From Candidatus Competibacteraceae bacterium (GTDB lineage: Bacteria > Bacteroidota > Bacteroidia > CAIKAF01): 64,000 bases of DNA. Position numbers and translations under genes: made by a program. The notes under the pieces were generated by a model. That model worked only from the letters and a program-made list of their open reading frames with translations, searched no databases and was not told the DNA's origin. Positions 37,745 through 46,400 of the stretch are shown here, piece by piece. How positions within the stretch are numbered: position 1 is the stretch's first letter; each line of letters opens with the position of its first letter. The stretch covers positions 1 to 64,000 of the forward strand of contig JACSSC010000024.1 of NCBI GenBank assembly GCA_014879445.1. Reading direction: 5' to 3'.

Positions 37745-39232
37745 ATGAATAAATTACTAATAGCCAACCGTGGAGAGATAGCATTGCGAATCATGCGTTC
37801 GGCGCATGAAATGGGGATAAAAACAGTTGCCATTTATTCGGAAGCCGACCGACAATCTCCTCATGTTTTTTTTGCTGATGAGGCAGTATGTGTGGGGCCT
37901 GCTCCTTCCTCGCAGTCGTATTTGAATGCTGCTAAAATTATTGAAGTGGCTTGTTCTCTGAGTGTAGATGCCATACATCCAGGTTATGGCTTCCTCTCTG
38001 AAAATGCTGAGTTCGCTCGAATGGTAGCTGCTTCGGGTATTACGTTAGTGGGGCCATCGCCCGAATCAATGGAGATCATGGGAAGCAAACTAGGCGCAAA
38101 AGCTGCCGTTAAGAAATATAATATTCCCTTGGTGCCTGGAACAGATCATGCCATTTCATCGGTAGATGAAGCGTTGAAGGTAGGAAAAGAAATTGGCTTT
38201 CCCATCTTAATTAAGGCCTCAGCTGGAGGCGGCGGAAAAGGTATGCGTATTGTCGAAGATGAAAGTGAGTTTGAAGAAAATTTACATCGTGCAATTTCTG
38301 AGGCCGAATCAGCATTTGGAGATGGGTCTGTTTTTCTGGAAAAATATTTACGCACATCCAAGCATATCGAAATTCAGGTTTTATGTGATAATCATGGCAA
38401 CTATCTGCACCTTTTTGAAAGGGAGTGTTCTATTCAACGCCGTCATCAAAAAGTGATTGAAGAAGCACCTTCAGCAATCCTCACACCCGAACAACGTGCC
38501 GAAATGGGAGCACATGCTGTTAATGTGGCGCGTGCATGTAATTATTCGGGAGCAGGCACGGTTGAGTTTATTTATAGTGATGGCGAATATTATTTCTTGG
38601 AAATGAATACCCGCTTACAGGTAGAGCATCCCGTAACCGAATTGATAACAGGTGTTGACTTGGTTAAAGAGCAAATTCGTATTGCACGTGGAGAGAAACT
38701 ATCCTTTTCTCAATCTGATTTATCAATTCATGGACATGCTATTGAAGTACGTGTTTATGCCGAAGATCCTGCTAATCATTTTTTGCCTGATATCGGTACG
38801 TTGCATACATACATTAAACCACAAGGGCCGGGTATTCGAATTGATGACGGGTTCAGGGAAGGTATGCAAGTACCCATCTATTACGACCCCATGATAGCAA
38901 AAATGATTATTCATGCTCCAACTCGTGAAGAAGCTATTGATCGAACTCTCAGGGCTATTGATGAATACAGAATACATGGAATTAAAACAACGCTCGATTT
39001 TTGTCGTTTTGTATTGATGCATCCCGTATTTAAAGATGGCTCTTTTAATACACATTTCGTAAATCAGCATTTTAAGCCCGAATTTTTAGAGGAGCAAGCA
39101 TCTGACGATGAACTTAAGATTGCAGCATTAATGGCTGCATATCTCTTGCCTTCTTCAAAACAGACAACTCACGAATCACTGTTACAATCTTCTGTAGGGG
39201 TGTCTGCATGGCGAGTTAATCGAGGATTCTAA
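37745..39232 (+). CDS. accC: biotin carboxylase subunit of acetyl- or propionyl-CoA carboxylase
   Basis: Biotin carboxylase charges the biotin carrier with bicarbonate using ATP. The 495-residue protein has the N-terminal fold (NKLLIANRGEIALRIMRSAHEMGI), the ATP-grasp glycine loop KASAGGGGKGMRIV, the metal site EMNTRLQVEHPVTELITGVD, and a C-terminal domain ending about 50 residues beyond E. coli AccC. The longer end and the lack of an adjacent accB leave open that it serves a propionyl-CoA or other acyl-CoA carboxylase. No biotin carrier or carboxyltransferase gene lies nearby. The stop is only three bases from the stop of the convergent yidC. Confidence 0.9.
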   Translation: MNKLLIANRGEIALRIMRSAHEMGIKTVAIYSEADRQSPHVFFADEAVCVGPAPSSQSYLNAAKIIEVACSLSVDAIHPGYGFLSENAEFARMVAASGITLVGPSPESMEIMGSKLGAKAAVKKYNIPLVPGTDHAISSVDEALKVGKEIGFPILIKASAGGGGKGMRIVEDESEFEENLHRAISEAESAFGDGSVFLEKYLRTSKHIEIQVLCDNHGNYLHLFERECSIQRRHQKVIEEAPSAILTPEQRAEMGAHAVNVARACNYSGAGTVEFIYSDGEYYFLEMNTRLQVEHPVTELITGVDLVKEQIRIARGEKLSFSQSDLSIHGHAIEVRVYAEDPANHFLPDIGTLHTYIKPQGPGIRIDDGFREGMQVPIYYDPMIAKMIIHAPTREEAIDRTLRAIDEYRIHGIKTTLDFCRFVLMHPVFKDGSFNTHFVNQHFKPEFLEEQASDDELKIAALMAAYLLPSSKQTTHESLLQSSVGVSAWRVNRGF

Positions 39233-39235
39233 TAT

Positions 39236-41221
39236 TTATTTCTTCTTACTGCCTCCTGAACGCATGCGAGCTTGTTCCTGACGAACTTTTTGCATGTCTT
39301 CAATTCGTTGCTGCCATTTTGATTTCTTAACCGGACGTTTTTTGTTTTCTTCAATCACCGCTCGTAGCTTGTCTTCGTTAATAAAGAATTTGCGGATGGC
39401 TAATGTGAGTAAGATGCTCACTACATTTGAAAGAAAGTAATAGTAACTTAAAGCAGAGCTATAATTATTCAAAATACCTAAAAATAAAACAGGCATAAGA
39501 TACATCATGATTTTCATTTGCTTGGCTTGCATACCCCCCATGTTCATCTGCGAATTGCTCATGGAAGTATAGATCATCGTGGTGATGGTCATCAGAATGG
39601 TAAACAAACTTACGTGGCTGCCATAAAAAGGGATATGAAATGGGAGTAATAGAATTACATCATAAGTTGAGAGGTCATTGGCCCACAAAAAACCTTGTTG
39701 ACGAAGTTCAATAGCTGCCGGAAAGAAACTAAACATGGCCAAAAGAATAGGCATTTGTAACAGAGCGGGGATACATCCGGCAAGCGGACTTACACCGGCT
39801 CTCCTGTACAACTGCATTACGGCCTGTTGTTTTTCCATGGCCTGTTCGGGCTTAAACTTCTCCGAAAGTGCGTCCACATCGGGTTTAAGAATGCGCATTT
39901 TGGCACTAGACACAAAGGTTTTGTATGTGATTGGAGAAAGAATCAACTTGATGATAAGTGTAAGAAGAAAGATAATTAATCCATATCCCAAATGCATTTT
40001 GTCGAAGAAATTAAATACAGGAATAATTAGATATTTATTTACTATGCTAAATAGAAAGAACATCCCTAAATCAATCTGATCTTCAAGATCCATCTTGTAT
40101 TTTTTTAGGGTATTGTAATGGTTGGGCCCCAAGTACATCTGCATGGCAAAAGTTTCGTCGGCAGAGTAAGAGAATGGAATAGCCAATTCTACTGAATAGG
40201 CCATATTGATAAAAGAATTTCCTTCTGGGGGCGCTACTGATTCGGCAGGGAAGGGATAGTTTACAAACCCACTTTTGGCAATTAATGCCGTGCTGAAGAA
40301 TTGTTGTTTGAATGAAATCCATTTGATTTCTTTTTCAATTTTTTTCTTTCCTGGTCCGCCACCACGCTTTACACGATAAATATCATCATCGGATGCTTTG
40401 TAAAATATATTGCTACGGTCTCGTTCATTGGATACTTCACGCTCTTGCGATGGTGTAACCTGATACCATGTAAATGGTAATCCTGCCTGATTTGCATCTA
40501 ATACAGATTCCATGCCCACAAATCGAATGTCGAAGTCAATCATATAATCATTGCCCTTCAACGTGTATATGTATTCTATATAATGATCTTTAGATTCGTT
40601 GGCATACAGTCGAAAACTTATGCCGGTAGTTTCTTCTCCGCTGATTTTTGTATGCTTGCCATCGGTGGCAAAAAATAATTCTGAGGTGTTGATTTGTTTG
40701 TTTTGACTGAATAATGTAAGGTTGTAACCTGATAAACTATCAATATAAAGATTAAGGGTGTCATCAATTTTTTCGTTATACCGTTTTTTGTAGGTCTGAT
40801 AATTTTTCACCTGTACGTTAGCAATGCGTCCGCCTTTAGGATGAAAATGCAGAATGAATTTATCAGTTTCAATACGTACAAATTCATTGATCGGATTGGC
40901 ATGTGCCGCAAAAGCCCCGTATAGATTGCCTGCTTGCTGTTGTTTGATAGAATCAAGCGCTAGCAATTTCAAACTGTCAGGTAGTGATGATAAAAGGGTA
41001 TCAAGTACAATTTCTGTGCTTTGTGTTTCTTCAGAAACCACCTGATTGTTGATTTGTTGAATAGAATCAGCAATTCTTTTTACTTCTGCAATCGAGTCCT
41101 TGATTAGAGCAGTTCGTTGTCTTTCTTTCTCAATTTCTTCTGCTGATGGTTTCATTACAAGCCACCAGCCAAGTAATATACCACCTATTAGTAATAATCC
41201 TAATACCGTTTTTTTATCCAT
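39236..41221 (-). CDS. yidC: membrane protein insertase YidC
   Basis: YidC inserts and folds inner-membrane proteins, alone or with SecYEG. The 661-residue protein has an N-terminal anchor (KTVLGLLLIGGILLGWWLVM), a large periplasmic beta-sandwich domain (about 60-370) and the conserved insertase core from about residue 400 (GYGLIIFLLTLIIKLILSPI through the SNVVSILLTLAIRKFF helix). A positively charged cytoplasmic tail follows, as in Gram-negative YidC. A -7 box (TAGGTTTG) lies upstream. Neither pyrG nor rnpA/trmE genes are adjacent. Confidence 0.96.
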   Translation of the reverse strand: MDKKTVLGLLLIGGILLGWWLVMKPSAEEIEKERQRTALIKDSIAEVKRIADSIQQINNQVVSEETQSTEIVLDTLLSSLPDSLKLLALDSIKQQQAGNLYGAFAAHANPINEFVRIETDKFILHFHPKGGRIANVQVKNYQTYKKRYNEKIDDTLNLYIDSLSGYNLTLFSQNKQINTSELFFATDGKHTKISGEETTGISFRLYANESKDHYIEYIYTLKGNDYMIDFDIRFVGMESVLDANQAGLPFTWYQVTPSQEREVSNERDRSNIFYKASDDDIYRVKRGGGPGKKKIEKEIKWISFKQQFFSTALIAKSGFVNYPFPAESVAPPEGNSFINMAYSVELAIPFSYSADETFAMQMYLGPNHYNTLKKYKMDLEDQIDLGMFFLFSIVNKYLIIPVFNFFDKMHLGYGLIIFLLTLIIKLILSPITYKTFVSSAKMRILKPDVDALSEKFKPEQAMEKQQAVMQLYRRAGVSPLAGCIPALLQMPILLAMFSFFPAAIELRQQGFLWANDLSTYDVILLLPFHIPFYGSHVSLFTILMTITTMIYTSMSNSQMNMGGMQAKQMKIMMYLMPVLFLGILNNYSSALSYYYFLSNVVSILLTLAIRKFFINEDKLRAVIEENKKRPVKKSKWQQRIEDMQKVRQEQARMRSGGSKKK

Positions 41222-41252
41222 GAATACGTATTGTAATCTTTTATCAAGCCGG

Positions 41253-41260
41253 CAAACCTA
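41253..41260 (-). promoter_or_regulatory. -7 box of yidC
   Basis: TAGGTTTG on the minus strand is an exact TAnnTTTG match 31 bases before the yidC ATG. No TTG is found at the -33 distance. Confidence 0.5.
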
Positions 41261-41375
41261 CACATTTTTTGCTAATTTGAGGGCTATCTGACCTAAACAT
41301 TTTTGGAATAATACTAATAAATAACCGCTATTTTATTCTGATGAGGATAAACATTTTGGTTTTTGGTCGTGCCAT

Positions 41376-41406
41376 TTTGTCATATGTTCGGAAATGCCTA
41401 ACTTTG
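41376..41406 (+). promoter_or_regulatory. miaB promoter (TTTG-N19-TAACTTTG)
   Basis: TTTG at 41376-41379 and TAACTTTG at 41399-41406 match both promoter elements with a 19-base spacer. They lie inside the 5' part of the longest miaB frame (opening at 41341), which means translation most likely begins downstream, at 41434. Confidence 0.75.
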
Positions 41407-41433
41407 CTGCTTGTTTCAGTACTTGTATTTAAT

Positions 41434-42888
41434 ATGCAAATATCTTCACAATTTAATGAGTCCATACAGGGCAAGCCCACTGTGCTATCTTCAGTAGGAG
41501 CTGGTGTTGGCAAAAAAGTATATATAGAAAGCTATGGTTGTCAGATGAATTTTTCAGATAGCGAAATTGTGGCCTCCATCCTGCATAAAAACGGCTATCA
41601 AACAACAGCCGACTTGCAGGCCGCTGATGTGATATTTGTAAACACTTGTTCCATACGCGAAAATGCTGAACAAAGAGTGAGGCAAAGATTTACCGAATTT
41701 AAAGCTTTGAAGAAGCAGTCACCTCATTTGATTGTCGGAGTACTGGGATGTATGGCAGAGCGACTGAAAGAAAAATTTTTGGAGGAGGAAAAATTAGTGG
41801 ATTTGGTTGTTGGCCCTGATTCATATCGTGCACTACCTGATTTGCTAACGCACGTTGAAGATGGTCAAAAAGGAATTGAAGTTTTGCTTTCGCTGGAAGA
41901 AACGTATGCCGACATCAATCCGGTTCGATTAGGAGGAAATGGCATTACGGCTTTTATTTCCATAATGCGTGGATGTGACAATATGTGCTCGTTTTGTGTT
42001 GTGCCTTTTACAAGAGGACGTGAGCGAAGCCGTAATCCGCAAACCATTATCCGTGAAGCTACAGCGCTTTTTGAACAGGGATATAAAGAGATTACGCTGC
42101 TCGGCCAAAACATCAATTCATATCTCTGGTATGGTGGAGGTCCTAAGAAAGAATTTAAAAACCTAAGCGAAGCTGAGAAAAATGAAAGTGTAAATTTTTC
42201 TTCATTGCTAAGTCAAATTGCTCTGATACATCCAAAGCTACGCATTCGATATACAACCAGTAATCCACAAGATATGACGGATGATGTATTGGAAGTAATG
42301 GCTGCTCATCCCAATATCTGTCGCTATATTCATCTTCCGGTACAGTCGGGCAATACACAAGTGCTGGAGCGAATGAATAGAGGTTATTCACGCAAACAGT
42401 ACCTAAATCGTATTGCAGCTATTCGTCATTTCTTACCAGATTGTGCTATCAGTACTGATATTATTTCAGGTTTTTGTGGCGAAACAGATGAAGAACATGC
42501 CGATACCCTGTCGTTGATGCAAGAAGTCGAATTCGATTATGCGTATATGTTTAAATATTCGGAAAGACCTAATACCATGGCGCAGCGAAAGTATAAAGAT
42601 GATGTACCTGATGAAGTTAAGGGAAAGCGTTTGCAACAGATAATTGATCTACAGACGTCTTTATCGCTTCAAAGCAATCAACGTGATTTGGGTAAAACTT
42701 TTGAGATTTTGGTGGAAGGTATTTCAAAGAAGAATGATGATGAGCTATATGGGCGAAACAGTCAGAATAAAGTATTTGTATTTCCGGCTTTGCAAGCCCA
42801 ACCCGGCGATTACGTGGTGGTACAGGCCATCGAATGCACTTCTGCTACTATCATAGGAAAAATTGTTAATATGAACCAATACGTTTGA
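41434..42888 (+). CDS. miaB: tRNA-2-methylthio-N6-dimethylallyladenosine synthase
   Basis: MiaB is a radical-SAM enzyme that adds the methylthio group to i6A37 of tRNAs reading UNN codons. From the ATG at 41434 the protein has 484 residues, the family's usual size. It shows the N-terminal UPF0004 domain (KKVYIESYGCQMNFSDSEIV) with its three cluster cysteines (YGCQMN, NTCSIRENA, GCMAERLKE), the radical-SAM motif RGCDNMCSFCVVPFTRGRER (CxxxCxxC), and a C-terminal TRAM domain. The frame extends to 41341 and would add a hydrophobic signal-like stretch, but a near-consensus promoter lies inside it. It is divergent from yidC. Confidence 0.95.
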   Translation: MQISSQFNESIQGKPTVLSSVGAGVGKKVYIESYGCQMNFSDSEIVASILHKNGYQTTADLQAADVIFVNTCSIRENAEQRVRQRFTEFKALKKQSPHLIVGVLGCMAERLKEKFLEEEKLVDLVVGPDSYRALPDLLTHVEDGQKGIEVLLSLEETYADINPVRLGGNGITAFISIMRGCDNMCSFCVVPFTRGRERSRNPQTIIREATALFEQGYKEITLLGQNINSYLWYGGGPKKEFKNLSEAEKNESVNFSSLLSQIALIHPKLRIRYTTSNPQDMTDDVLEVMAAHPNICRYIHLPVQSGNTQVLERMNRGYSRKQYLNRIAAIRHFLPDCAISTDIISGFCGETDEEHADTLSLMQEVEFDYAYMFKYSERPNTMAQRKYKDDVPDEVKGKRLQQIIDLQTSLSLQSNQRDLGKTFEILVEGISKKNDDELYGRNSQNKVFVFPALQAQPGDYVVVQAIECTSATIIGKIVNMNQYV

Positions 42889-43025
42889 TATTAAGCTATG
42901 AGTCAATCGAGCAATTCTATTTTGTATTGTAATAAAAGGACATGTAAATCGTTTCATCATCCGAACCTAATTTTCTCAATCATTAGTTTAATTATTCTCA
43001 ACCTTCAATCAATACTATAATATCT

Positions 43026-44261
43026 ATGACAATTCAGGAAATTAAAAACCGTTTTGGCATCATCGGAACATCCCCACTTCTCGACAGGGCTATTGATATT
43101 GCTCGCCAAGTGGCAGGTACCAATCTTACAGTATTGATAACCGGTGAAAGTGGAGTTGGAAAGGAGATATTTTCGAAAATCATTCATCAGCTCAGTAGCC
43201 GCAAACACGGGTCATTTATTGCTGTTAATTGTGGTGCTATTCCAGAAGGTACAATTGATTCGGAATTGTTTGGTCATGAGAAAGGTGCATTTACAGGTGC
43301 TCATGATGCACGCAAAGGGTATTTTGAAGTTGTGAATGGTGGAACTATTTTTTTGGACGAAGTAGCTGATTTGCCTTTGCAAACTCAAGTGCGGTTACTT
43401 CGTGTTTTGGAAACTGGCGAATTTATGAGAGTAGGTTCATCCAAAGTACAAAAAACGGATGTGCGGGTTGTTGCTGCTACCAATCTAAATATGCTTGATC
43501 TGATTAGTCGCGGCAAATTTCGTGAAGACCTATACTATCGACTCAATACAGTACCTATTCATATCCCCTCATTGCGTGATCGTAAAGATGATGTAGAAAA
43601 AATATTTCGCAAATTTGCGCAGGACTTTGCCGAAAAATATCGTATTCCGCCCATTCGCCTGACAGAATCAGCACGCGAACTGTTGCAAAATTACAGATGG
43701 CCAGGTAATATCCGCCAACTTAAGAACATTACAGAGCAAATCTCCATTCTCGAAAAAGACAGAGATATAAGCGCTGAAATTCTCGTCACTTATTTGCCTG
43801 CTGAGTTAGAAGGAACTCAAGTACCAGCATTGCTTGGCGCAACGGCATCATCAGATTCTATTTCTGACCGAGAATTGATTTATAAATTTCTTTACGACAT
43901 GAAACGAGACATGGTTGATTTGAAAAAATTAGTCATGGCCATCATGCAATCAGGCGACACGTTACATGTTAACGAACAAAATGCACCACTCATTCAGCGA
44001 TTGTATGAAGATTATTCACCGCCTTCCCAGCCATCACATTCCTTATCGGATAATCTTATTTTGCATGCTACTTCAGGTCATGATCAACCTGTGAGCCATG
44101 CTGAAATTGAAGAATCTCTTTCACTTGAAGACAGAGAAAAAGAACTTATTGAAAAAGCGTTGGCTAAGCATCGTGGTAAACGTAAAAGTGCAGCGGGAGA
44201 ACTTGGTATTTCTGAACGTACTTTATATAGAAAAATTAAAGAATATAACATTAAAAATTAA
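43026..44261 (+). CDS. sigma-54-dependent transcriptional activator without sensor domain
   Basis: A 411-residue bacterial enhancer-binding protein that remodels sigma-54 RNA polymerase with ATP. The AAA+ domain starts almost at the N-terminus: Walker A GESGVGKE (40-47), the sigma-54-contacting GAFTGA loop (87-92), Walker B GGTIFLDE (105-112) and the arginine-finger region REDLYYRLNTVPIHIPSLRDR. A 110-residue linker precedes the C-terminal Fis-type helix-turn-helix (KRKSAAGELGISERTLYRKI). There is no receiver, PAS or GAF domain, so activity is probably controlled by expression or by a partner. The next gene starts two bases after its stop. Confidence 0.93.
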   Translation: MTIQEIKNRFGIIGTSPLLDRAIDIARQVAGTNLTVLITGESGVGKEIFSKIIHQLSSRKHGSFIAVNCGAIPEGTIDSELFGHEKGAFTGAHDARKGYFEVVNGGTIFLDEVADLPLQTQVRLLRVLETGEFMRVGSSKVQKTDVRVVAATNLNMLDLISRGKFREDLYYRLNTVPIHIPSLRDRKDDVEKIFRKFAQDFAEKYRIPPIRLTESARELLQNYRWPGNIRQLKNITEQISILEKDRDISAEILVTYLPAELEGTQVPALLGATASSDSISDRELIYKFLYDMKRDMVDLKKLVMAIMQSGDTLHVNEQNAPLIQRLYEDYSPPSQPSHSLSDNLILHATSGHDQPVSHAEIEESLSLEDREKELIEKALAKHRGKRKSAAGELGISERTLYRKIKEYNIKN

Positions 44262-44263
44262 AC

Positions 44264-45781
44264 ATGAATCAATCGTCTAGTGATTTCAATATTGGAGATT
44301 CTCCTCTACCTCTATCACGTTTTTTTATGATTGGCTTTTTGTTGATGGTGTTTTCTTTTATGTTTTCATCTTGTGCTGATGAATCTAATGGCCCATTGTC
44401 GCAGCTTAGTTTTTCACGCGATACAGTTTTGTTTGATACTGTATTTACTCAAATGGGTTCTCATACTGAAGTTTTTTTGATTAGAAATTCTGGCAATCAA
44501 CCTGTGAAATTGTCACGGGTTTATTTGGGTGGTGGCTCAACATCTACTTACAGGTTTAATATTAATGGATATCCAGGCGGAACAGCCAATCTGGTGGAGG
44601 ATGTGGAAATTGATGCCAATGATAGCATTTACGTTTTTGTTGAGGTTACTCTTGATCCCAATCTCGCTTATGCACCTTTGATACATGAAGATAGTTTGGT
44701 TGTTGAGTTGGGTAGTGTATACAAGAAAGCAACATTGGTTGCTTTTGGTCAGGATGCTCATTATTTTTATCCGACAGATACACTTTCAGGTGCCGGAATT
44801 CCTTATTCCATTATTCCTTGCGATATGGTGTGGACTAACGAAAAACCATATGTTATTGTGGGTTGGGCTGTGGTTGACTCAGATTGCAAACTTACAATAC
44901 AGCCAGGTGCCAGGGTGCATTTTTTCAATAATGGTGCATTGTGGATTTATCAAGATGGAACACTACGTGTATTAGGCGAACGTGAAAATCCGGTTGTGTT
45001 TCAAGGTACCCGATTGGAACATAAGTACAGAAATGAACCGGGACAGTGGGATAGAATTTTGATTAATGAGGGAAGCACACAAAACATCATTCGAAATGCT
45101 ATTATCAAAAATGGATTTATCGGATTGCAATGTGATAATTACAAATCTATCATCAACAATCCGGGAACGCCTAATCAACTCACGTTGGAAAATGTTGTGA
45201 TTCAGAATATGAGTGGACTGGGTATTTATACCAATCATTATAACCTGAGGGCGTATAATATTTTAGTGAATAATTGCGGACAGTATGCTGCGGCATTTGC
45301 TTACGGGGGCAATATTGAAATATATCACTCTACCATTGTTAATTACTGGAGCCGAAGTATTCGAAATTTCCCAGCATTATTTATGAATAATTTTTACATC
45401 ACGCAATCTGCTGTTTTGTCACAACCATTGAATGCTAATTTTTATAACTGTATTTTTTATGGAAATGCTGAAACTGAAATTGGCTGGGACAGCGTAACGA
45501 CTACAACTCTTCAATTTCGTTTTGATCATTGTTTGCTTAAAATGCATCCTGATATTTCTACAACCAATACGAATAGGTTTTATGAGATTGTAAAAAATGC
45601 TGATCCCAAGTTTTGGGATTCATATAATCAAGATTTTCGCATCAAATCAGGTTCGTCAGCTATGAACAAAGGGCAGGCATCATTTGTAACCAATCATAAT
45701 AACGAGTTGCTTTTTGATTTGAAAGGATCAAACCGTTTGTGGACAGGTAAGCCCGATTTGGGGGCATATGAGCATCCGTAA
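44264..45781 (+). CDS. lipoprotein with right-handed beta-helix region
   Basis: A 505-residue predicted outer-membrane lipoprotein. A hydrophobic signal ends at a lipobox-like FSSC with cysteine 37 (or 16 if the ATG at 44327 is used). The N-terminal half (about 45-165) looks like an immunoglobulin-like beta sandwich (DTVFTQMGSHTEVFLIRNSG). The C-terminal half is a parallel beta-helix with a polymorphic-outer-membrane-protein-like character (GALWIYQDGTLRVLGERENP, NPGTPNQLTLENVVIQNMSG, NNCGQYAAAFAYGGNIEIYH). Some helices of this type bind or cut polysaccharides, others are structural; no catalytic residues are assignable. It starts two bases after the sigma-54 activator and is presumably cotranscribed with it. 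Confidence 0.8.
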   Translation: MNQSSSDFNIGDSPLPLSRFFMIGFLLMVFSFMFSSCADESNGPLSQLSFSRDTVLFDTVFTQMGSHTEVFLIRNSGNQPVKLSRVYLGGGSTSTYRFNINGYPGGTANLVEDVEIDANDSIYVFVEVTLDPNLAYAPLIHEDSLVVELGSVYKKATLVAFGQDAHYFYPTDTLSGAGIPYSIIPCDMVWTNEKPYVIVGWAVVDSDCKLTIQPGARVHFFNNGALWIYQDGTLRVLGERENPVVFQGTRLEHKYRNEPGQWDRILINEGSTQNIIRNAIIKNGFIGLQCDNYKSIINNPGTPNQLTLENVVIQNMSGLGIYTNHYNLRAYNILVNNCGQYAAAFAYGGNIEIYHSTIVNYWSRSIRNFPALFMNNFYITQSAVLSQPLNANFYNCIFYGNAETEIGWDSVTTTTLQFRFDHCLLKMHPDISTTNTNRFYEIVKNADPKFWDSYNQDFRIKSGSSAMNKGQASFVTNHNNELLFDLKGSNRLWTGKPDLGAYEHP

Positions 45782-45808
45782 TATATGATAAAGGGTATAG
45801 TGAAAATA

Positions 45809-46348
45809 TCAATGATCGGCTTCTTCTCCAAACCATACTACGGCAAATCCTTTATACAAACCAATACCGATCGCGTTCCACTTGGTTTTTTTCCAAATAC
45901 CTTCATTGATGATTACTGAATTGTGCCCGGCGCTTGATTGCCATGATTCTAAAGCATAATCAGCAGTCATTACAAAGTTACTGCAACATACATTGGATCC
46001 ACAAGCTATTTCATAGCCGTTGCCGGTGTATGATGTCAGTTCTCTCGGTTTCGACCACATACAAGCTGATTGTGCATGATCCGGAGTATAGCAGCATGAT
46101 TTCCATTTCCCGTTTGAAGACCAGCTGTGGGCATCACAATTTCCCAAATCGGGCTTATTATTCACTAAATCCTTAACATGAGTTTGAGCCACAATGGTTA
46201 ATGATGGTGATAACGGAATTTCGGTCAACCCTTTTTCTTTGCGATACTGCATCATGATATCATATAGCTTTTTTTCCTCCTCACTCAAGTTTTGAGAGTA
46301 GGTGTTTAAAGATATCAAGAAGAATAAAAGGATATATATATATTTCAT
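45809..46348 (-). CDS. secreted CAP-domain protein rich in cysteine
   Basis: A 179-residue protein with a signal peptide (1-18, ILLFFLISLNTYSQ) and a CAP/SCP-PR1-like domain. Family landmarks are SPSLTIVAQTHVKDLVN (first helix and histidine), SWQSSAGHNSVIINE (second histidine) and WNAIGIGLYKGFAVVWFGEE. Seven cysteines occur, including two CC pairs (SCCYTP, VCCSNF), suggesting several disulfides. CAP proteins have varied extracellular roles and no agreed activity in bacteria. It stands alone, convergent with the beta-helix lipoprotein gene and upstream on the same strand only from the large propeller protein. Confidence 0.8.
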   Translation of the reverse strand: MKYIYILLFFLISLNTYSQNLSEEEKKLYDIMMQYRKEKGLTEIPLSPSLTIVAQTHVKDLVNNKPDLGNCDAHSWSSNGKWKSCCYTPDHAQSACMWSKPRELTSYTGNGYEIACGSNVCCSNFVMTADYALESWQSSAGHNSVIINEGIWKKTKWNAIGIGLYKGFAVVWFGEEADH

Positions 46349-46400
46349 CTCTCGAATTTGTCAGGTTTAGTTAGTTATTAAAATGCAACGAGGTTAATTT

